This document shows positions 5,855 to 7,846 of a DNA stretch of 7,846 nucleotides, piece after piece. How positions within the stretch are numbered: position 1 is the first letter of the stretch; the number at the start of each line of letters is the position of its first letter. This DNA is from Actinomycetes bacterium (GTDB taxonomy: Bacteria; Actinomycetota; Actinomycetes; Actinomycetales; Cellulomonadaceae), in NCBI GenBank assembly GCA_023390875.1, contig JAEWCA010000212.1, positions 1 to 7,846 of the forward strand. Direction: 5' to 3'. The translations under genes were made by a program, and so were the position numbers. Under the pieces are notes generated by a model that ran no database searches, was not told the origin of the DNA, and saw only the letters and a list, made by a program, of their open reading frames with translations.

Positions 5855-7203
5855 GCGTCGAGCCGGACCCGAAGGTCGTCGCGGGCCTCGACGCCTGGCG
5901 CACCCTGCCGGCCGGTCAGCAGCCGAGCTGGCCCGACGCGGTCGCGCTCGACGCCGTCTCGACGCGGCTCGCGTCGCTCCCGCCGCTCGTCTTCGCGGGG
6001 GAGGCCGACGCGCTGCGCACGCAGCTCGCGGCCGCCGGTCGCGGCGAGGCGTTCCTGCTGCAGGGCGGTGACTGCGCCGAGACGTTCGCCGAGGCGACGG
6101 CCGACAACATCCGGAACAAGATCAAGACGATCCTCCAGATGGCGGTCGTGCTGACGTACGGCGCGAGCCTGCCCGTCATCAAGATGGGCCGGATGGCCGG
6201 GCAGTACGCCAAGCCGCGCTCGTCGGACAGCGAGACGCGCGACGGCCAGACGCTGCCGGCGTTCCGCGGGGACATCATCAACGGCTTCGACTTCACGGCC
6301 GAGGCCCGCACGCCGGACCCGCAGCGGCTGCTCGAGGCGTACCACACGTCCGCGTCGACGCTGAACCTCATCCGCGCGTTCACCACGGGCGGCTTCGCGT
6401 CGCTCCTGCGGGTGCACGAGTGGAACCGCGGCTTCACGACGAACCCGTCGTACAAGCGCTACGAGGAGATCGCCGCCGAGATCGACCGGGCCATCCGGTT
6501 CATGGCGGCGTGCGGCGCGGACTTCGAGGCGCTGCGTTCCGTCGACTTCTACTCGAGCCACGAGGGCCTGCTGCTCGACTACGAGCGGCCGCTCACGCGG
6601 ATCGACTCGCGCACGGGCCTGCCGTACGACTGCTCGGCCCACTTCGTGTGGATCGGGGAGCGCACCCGGCAGCTCGACGGCGCGCACGTCGACTACTTCT
6701 CGCGCGTGCAGAACCCGCTGGGCATCAAGCTCGGCCCGACGACGACGGGTGACGACGCGCTCGCGCTCATCGACAAGCTCAACCCGAGCGGCGAGCCCGG
6801 GCGTATCACGTTCATCACGCGCATGGGCGCCGGCAAGGTCCGCGACCTGCTGCCCGCGCTCGTCGAGAAGGTCACCGCCGACGGCCGGCCCGTCACCTGG
6901 GTGTGCGACCCGATGCACGGCAACGGCATCACGTCGGCGTCGGGGTACAAGACGCGGCGGTTCTCGGACGTCATGGACGAGGTCGCCGGGTTCTTCGAGG
7001 TGCACCGCGCCCTGGGAACGGTGCCCGGCGGGCTGCACATCGAGCTCACGGGCGACGACGTCACCGAGGTGCTCGGCGGCTCCGAGGAGATCGACGACGA
7101 AGGGCTCGCGCGGCGCTACGAGACGCTCGTCGACCCGCGCCTGAACCACCAGCAGTCGCTCGAGATGGCGTTCCAGGTCGTGGAGCTGCTCCGCAAGGCC
7201 TGA
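5851..7203 (+). CDS. aroG: 3-deoxy-D-arabino-heptulosonate 7-phosphate synthase, class II
   Basis: Product of 450 residues; the Mycobacterium tuberculosis enzyme has 462. It joins PEP and erythrose 4-phosphate into DAHP, the first step of the shikimate route to Trp, Tyr and Phe. Metal ligands match the mycobacterial set in order: Cys75 in LLQGGDCAETF (69-79), His356 in CDPMHGNGI (352-360), Glu398 in HIELTG (396-401) and Asp428 in VDPRLNHQQS (427-436). Substrate-site segments are also present: KMGRMAGQYAKPRS (111-124), WIGERTRQL (267-275), GIKLGPTTTG (291-300) and FITRMGAGK (321-329). The start is GTG 5851 within GTGA, shared with the pfp stop. No good ribosome site lies at the normal distance (an AGGAG at 5826-5830 is 20 bases off), so translation is probably coupled to pfp. 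The N-terminus is slightly shorter than in mycobacteria but aligns from about residue 13 (LDAW...QQPSWP). Feedback control by aromatic amino acids is known in the family and likely here. Confidence 0.96.
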   Translation: MSVEPDPKVVAGLDAWRTLPAGQQPSWPDAVALDAVSTRLASLPPLVFAGEADALRTQLAAAGRGEAFLLQGGDCAETFAEATADNIRNKIKTILQMAVVLTYGASLPVIKMGRMAGQYAKPRSSDSETRDGQTLPAFRGDIINGFDFTAEARTPDPQRLLEAYHTSASTLNLIRAFTTGGFASLLRVHEWNRGFTTNPSYKRYEEIAAEIDRAIRFMAACGADFEALRSVDFYSSHEGLLLDYERPLTRIDSRTGLPYDCSAHFVWIGERTRQLDGAHVDYFSRVQNPLGIKLGPTTTGDDALALIDKLNPSGEPGRITFITRMGAGKVRDLLPALVEKVTADGRPVTWVCDPMHGNGITSASGYKTRRFSDVMDEVAGFFEVHRALGTVPGGLHIELTGDDVTEVLGGSEEIDDEGLARRYETLVDPRLNHQQSLEMAFQVVELLRKA

Positions 7204-7214
7204 CCTCCGGAGTG

Positions 7215-7254
7215 ACGAAGGGCCGGGCCGCATCTGGCGGACCCGGCCCTTCGT
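7215..7254. terminator. Strong bidirectional hairpin terminator between aroG and the PASTA gene
   Basis: ACGAAGGGCCGGG (7215-7227) and CCCGGCCCTTCGT (7242-7254) form 13 perfect pairs. The stem continues with CCGC (7228-7231) to GCGG (7237-7240) after one unpaired A at 7241, leaving a five-base loop. It lies between two convergent stops (7203 and 7264). There is no true T run, as is common in actinobacteria, so it may work as a stem-only terminator for both strands. Confidence 0.88.
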
Positions 7255-7263
7255 GCGTCTGCG

Positions 7264-7846
7264 TCAGAACACGTTGAGCGTGATGGTGCTGCCCTTCGGG
7301 GCCGTCTTGCCCTCGCCGCCCGCGGGGTTCTGCGAGTAGACGAGGTTCAGCGGCGAGATCCCCTGCGGGTGCTGCACCTTGACGACGAACCCGGCGTCCT
7401 CGAGCGCCTTCTGGGCCGTCTTGACGTTCTGGCCGTACGTGTTCGGCAGCGGGACCGGCTCAGGGCCCTTCGACACCACGACGTTCACGGTGTCGCCGCG
7501 GTGGCCCTGCGTCCCGGACGGCGGGTCCTGGGAGATGATCTTCCCGGCCTCGACGGTGTCGTGGAACGCCTCGGTCGCGACGAGCTTCATGTTGTCGGTG
7601 GCGAGCGACGCGGTGGCCTGCTCGACGGTGTCGCCGACGACCGACGTGATCGCTGCGGGCGCCGGTCCCTTGGAGACGACGAGCGTCACCTCGGTGCCGC
7701 GCGTCGACTGCGTGCCGGGGGCGGCAGGGGTCCCGTCGGGGAGCGTCGCGGTGAGGACCATCCCGTTGGCGGCGGCGTCGTCGTACTTCGGCTCGTCGTA
7801 GCGGGGGACCAGGCCGACCGTGGTGAGGGCGTCCGCGGCGTCCTTC
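7264..7846 (-). CDS. C-terminal PASTA region of a probable Ser/Thr protein kinase (partial)
   Basis: The frame is open from the right edge to a TGA at 7264-7266, giving 193 visible residues with no start inside. An ATG at 7759-7761 is internal: the residues before it (KDAADALTTVGLVPRY...) belong to the same repeat. Three PASTA repeats are seen, about residues 1-60, 62-127 and 130-193, with typical signs: ASLATDNMKL and KALEDAGFVVKV helices, IISQDPPSGT and VYSQNPAGGE turns, and strands ending VVVSKGP. The last repeat runs to the stop. PASTA repeats lie outside the cell and bind muropeptides or lipid II in PknB/Stk-type kinases, whose kinase and membrane segments would be beyond the window. A class A penicillin-binding protein with PASTA repeats is the main alternative. 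Position next to aroG favours a kinase, since pknL sits beside aroG in Mycobacterium, although as I recall PknL itself lacks PASTA repeats. Confidence 0.85.
   Translation of the reverse strand, partial: KDAADALTTVGLVPRYDEPKYDDAAANGMVLTATLPDGTPAAPGTQSTRGTEVTLVVSKGPAPAAITSVVGDTVEQATASLATDNMKLVATEAFHDTVEAGKIISQDPPSGTQGHRGDTVNVVVSKGPEPVPLPNTYGQNVKTAQKALEDAGFVVKVQHPQGISPLNLVYSQNPAGGEGKTAPKGSTITLNVF

Noticed and set aside
4505..7233. Long minus-strand open frames opposite pfp and aroG (4505-5848 and 5710-7233)
   Set aside because: Their composition is that of reversed GC-rich codons, while the plus-strand frames hold complete catalytic motifs.
1..7846. Mobile element, CRISPR array, tRNA, defence or biosynthetic system
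   Set aside because: I saw no transposase, integrase, regular repeats, cloverleaf or cassette-like genes. The content is syntenic core metabolism.

Overview
The window comes from a very GC-rich bacterium, almost certainly an actinobacterium and probably a Cellulomonas-like member of the Micrococcales. I infer this from third codon positions that are nearly all G or C, a pyrophosphate-type phosphofructokinase, a mycobacterial-type class II DAHP synthase, a PASTA-domain protein of the actinobacterial kinase type, and use of GTG and TTG starts. The genus is an inference from family resemblance. All genes look like intact chromosomal housekeeping genes. I see no insertion sequence, phage gene, CRISPR array, tRNA or rRNA.

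Layout from left to right. At 1-33 there may be the last ten codons of a rightward gene. A fatty acyl-CoA synthetase (FadD15-like, 53-1864, minus) and an ROK-family zinc glucokinase (2093-3037, plus) are divergent around a 228-base noncoding region. The glucokinase converges on an unrecognised acidic, two-helix membrane protein (3060-3662, minus). That gene is divergent from a PlsC-type acyltransferase (3716-4516, plus), and between them lies a perfect palindrome that could supply a -10 element on both strands. A 117-base gap rich in inverted repeats separates the acyltransferase from a PPi-dependent phosphofructokinase (4634-5854). The phosphofructokinase overlaps the class II DAHP synthase (5851-7203) by four bases (GTGA). 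A strong bidirectional hairpin terminator (7215-7254) separates that gene from the convergent C-terminal PASTA region of what is probably a Ser/Thr protein kinase (7264 to the right edge, minus).

Together the genes cover sugar phosphorylation (Glk), the committing step of glycolysis in a reversible PPi form (Pfp), the first step of aromatic amino-acid synthesis from PEP and erythrose 4-phosphate (AroG), and lipid activation and acylation (FadD, PlsC), beside an envelope-sensing kinase. From memory, parts of this order are kept in other actinobacteria: pknL, aroG, an acyltransferase and fadD15 lie near each other in Mycobacterium tuberculosis. The locus is therefore an old syntenic block rather than an accessory island. 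I do not see a clearly undescribed system. The most interesting non-gene signals are the mutually exclusive RNA pairings before pfp and the palindromic divergent promoter at 3669-3678.
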